Positions 62,963 through 64,000 of a stretch of DNA of 64,000 nt are shown piece after piece. The notes below the pieces were generated by a model. That model made no database searches and was not told where the DNA came from. It saw only the letters and a program-made list of their open reading frames with translations. The stretch is taken from the NCBI RefSeq assembly GCF_024460775.1, contig NZ_JANFYZ010000012.1, positions 1 through 64,000 on the forward strand, given 5' to 3'. Every line of letters starts with the position of its first letter. Within the stretch, counting starts at the first letter, position 1. A program made the position numbers and the translations under genes. Source of the stretch: Desulfovibrio desulfuricans (GTDB taxonomy: Bacteria > Desulfobacterota > Desulfovibrionia > Desulfovibrionales > Desulfovibrionaceae).

Positions 62963-63000
62963 CGGCGGAGCGGGAAGGCATGAGCCTCCCGCACCCGCCG
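62963..63000 (+). other. Intercistronic hairpin between pstS and pstC
   Basis: CGGCGG/CCGCCG encloses CGGGA/TCCCG and GGC/GCC, with an ATGA loop and no T-tract. It occupies the same place after a binding-protein gene as the livK-livH hairpin. Confidence 0.6.
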
Positions 63001-63013
63001 GGGAGAAAGCGCA

Positions 63014-63904
63014 ATGCGCTCCAGAGACATCAAGGAAAAAGCGGTGCGCGTCACCCTTACCACCATGGCAGGCAGTTCGCTGCTGGCTCTGGCTGGTATT
63101 GTCATTTTTCTCTTCATGGAAGGTCTGCCGCTTTTCAGCGAATACCCCTTCCTCAATTTTCTGTTTGGGCACCTCTGGTATCCCACTGAGGAACCGGGAT
63201 TGTTCGGCATATTTCCCCTGCTGGTTGCCTCTCTGGCGGTGACGGTACTTTCATCTCTGCTGGCGGTACCCATGGGGGTACTGACAGCGGTTTACCTGAC
63301 GGAAATCGCCCACCCCAACGTGCGCCGCATCATCAAGCCCTTTGTGGAGCTGCTGGCGGCATTGCCCTCGGTTGTGCTGGGCTTTCTGGGCATGGTGGTG
63401 CTTGCGCCTTTCTTGCAGGATTTTCTGGACGCGGCCACAGGGCTGAATCTGCTCAATGCCTCGCTGGTGCTGGCGCTCATGAGCGTGCCGACCATCTGCT
63501 CCGTGTCTGAAGATGCCCTGTTCGGCGTGCCGCGCGACCTGCGCGAGGCCTCGCTGGCACTGGGCGCGACACGCTGGCAGACAACAGTGCGAGTGGTTAT
63601 TCCTGCCGCTCTTTCGGGCATAGGCACGGCTGTGATGCTTGGCATGTCGCGCGCCATAGGTGAAACCATGGTGGTGCTGATGGTTGCTGGCGGAGCGGGC
63701 ATCATCCCCACCTCGTTGCTCGATCCGGTGCGGCCCATGCCTGCCAGTATTGCCGCCGAGATGGCGGAGGCCGCCTTCCGCAGCGAACACTACCATGCGC
63801 TTTTTGCCATTGGCATTGTGCTCTTTTTCCTGACGCTGGCCTTCAATCTGGCCGCCGGATACATAGCCGAGAAACACCGTCAGGTGGGAACCTCCAGCCT
63901 GTAA
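63014..63904 (+). CDS. pstC: Phosphate ABC transporter permease PstC
   Basis: Inner-membrane permease, 296 residues, with about six helices. The first helix (about 15-37) leads to the periplasmic loop with FPLLVASLAVTVLSSLLAVPMGVLTAVYLTE. The ATPase-contact EAA loop is LREASLALGATRWQTTVRVVIPAALSGIGTA. The final SEHYHALFAIGIVLFFLTLAFNLAA is typical of PstC. It is followed by the start of another permease gene after 57 nt. Confidence 0.93.
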   Translation: MRSRDIKEKAVRVTLTTMAGSSLLALAGIVIFLFMEGLPLFSEYPFLNFLFGHLWYPTEEPGLFGIFPLLVASLAVTVLSSLLAVPMGVLTAVYLTEIAHPNVRRIIKPFVELLAALPSVVLGFLGMVVLAPFLQDFLDAATGLNLLNASLVLALMSVPTICSVSEDALFGVPRDLREASLALGATRWQTTVRVVIPAALSGIGTAVMLGMSRAIGETMVVLMVAGGAGIIPTSLLDPVRPMPASIAAEMAEAAFRSEHYHALFAIGIVLFFLTLAFNLAAGYIAEKHRQVGTSSL

Positions 63905-63961
63905 ACGCACAGTGTTGCAAGGTTGCGCAGTATGACGCCAGTTCAGAACGAGGAAAAATCC

Positions 63962-64000
63962 ATGTCAGCCACCAGCCGCCTTACCCCTGTTCCTTCCGCC
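63962..64000 (+). CDS. pstA: Start of the next gene, probably pstA (cut by window edge)
   Basis: ATG at 63962 follows CGAGGAAAAATCC, a good ribosome-binding site. Only 13 residues (MSATSRLTPVPSA) lie inside the window, too few to identify a family. The place directly after pstC makes the second permease, PstA, by far the most likely product. Confidence 0.55.
   Translation, partial: MSATSRLTPVPSA

Overview
The window looks like a chromosomal segment of a Desulfovibrio-type sulfate reducer, probably close to the D. desulfuricans group. The clues are a short-chain flavodoxin of 148 residues that closely resembles (from memory) the D. desulfuricans protein, a 122-residue FMN-binding split-barrel protein, an adenylate kinase with the Cys-X5-His-X15-Cys-X2-Cys metal site known from D. 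gigas, the [FeFe]-hydrogenase maturase HydG, a PxxKW cysteine-rich protein and a FeoB-associated Cys-rich peptide. GC content is high and genes are tightly packed. I see no rRNA, tRNA, CRISPR array, prophage or intact insertion sequence.

Layout. 1-845 is gene-poor, with two large hairpin elements. 846-2620 holds a peroxide/iron block: ahpC divergent from a Fur-family regulator, then a FeoB-associated peptide. 2787-4505 is a MarR-MFS efflux operon controlled from a striking twin operator. 4651-18517 is a series of mostly single genes: uvrA, a secreted unknown, an EamA transporter, a TrmH methyltransferase, a Na+/H+ antiporter-like permease, hydG, a BMP-type binding protein, ald, an exported MsrB-MsrA fusion and galE. 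18768-20730 holds flavodoxin, then the FMN-binding protein divergent from an Rrf2 regulator across a 45-bp palindrome. 21164-31358 holds a radical SAM protein of unknown role, a small membrane protein, a glycosyltransferase, a large AsmA-like protein, adk and a membrane diguanylate cyclase.

31464-40534 is a four-gene minus-strand glycogen/alpha-glucan operon: debranching enzyme, GT4 glucan synthase-like protein, GH57 amylase, and a 1418-residue fusion of an animal/yeast-type GT3 glycogen synthase to a GT35 phosphorylase. 41177-45807 is a complete livKHMGF branched-chain amino-acid ABC operon. 45999-57394 is a plus-strand housekeeping run: PxxKW protein, M20 peptidase, mnmG, a PilZ protein, corC-lnt, prfB with its programmed +1 frameshift, a dead-GGDEF protein coupled to a MinD/FlhG-like ATPase, HU and dapA.

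57478-64000 is the phosphate regulon, split into two divergent units: phoB, phoR-pstB-phoU on the minus strand and pstS-pstC-(pstA) on the plus strand. Two Pho-box-like elements sit in the shared control region, one facing each way.

The less ordinary items are the GT3-GT35 fusion operon, the degenerate GGDEF/MinD-like pair, the twin MarR operator, the Rrf2/FMN-protein palindrome, the split pst layout and several structured intergenic regions. Nothing here is clearly a new defence or mobile system.
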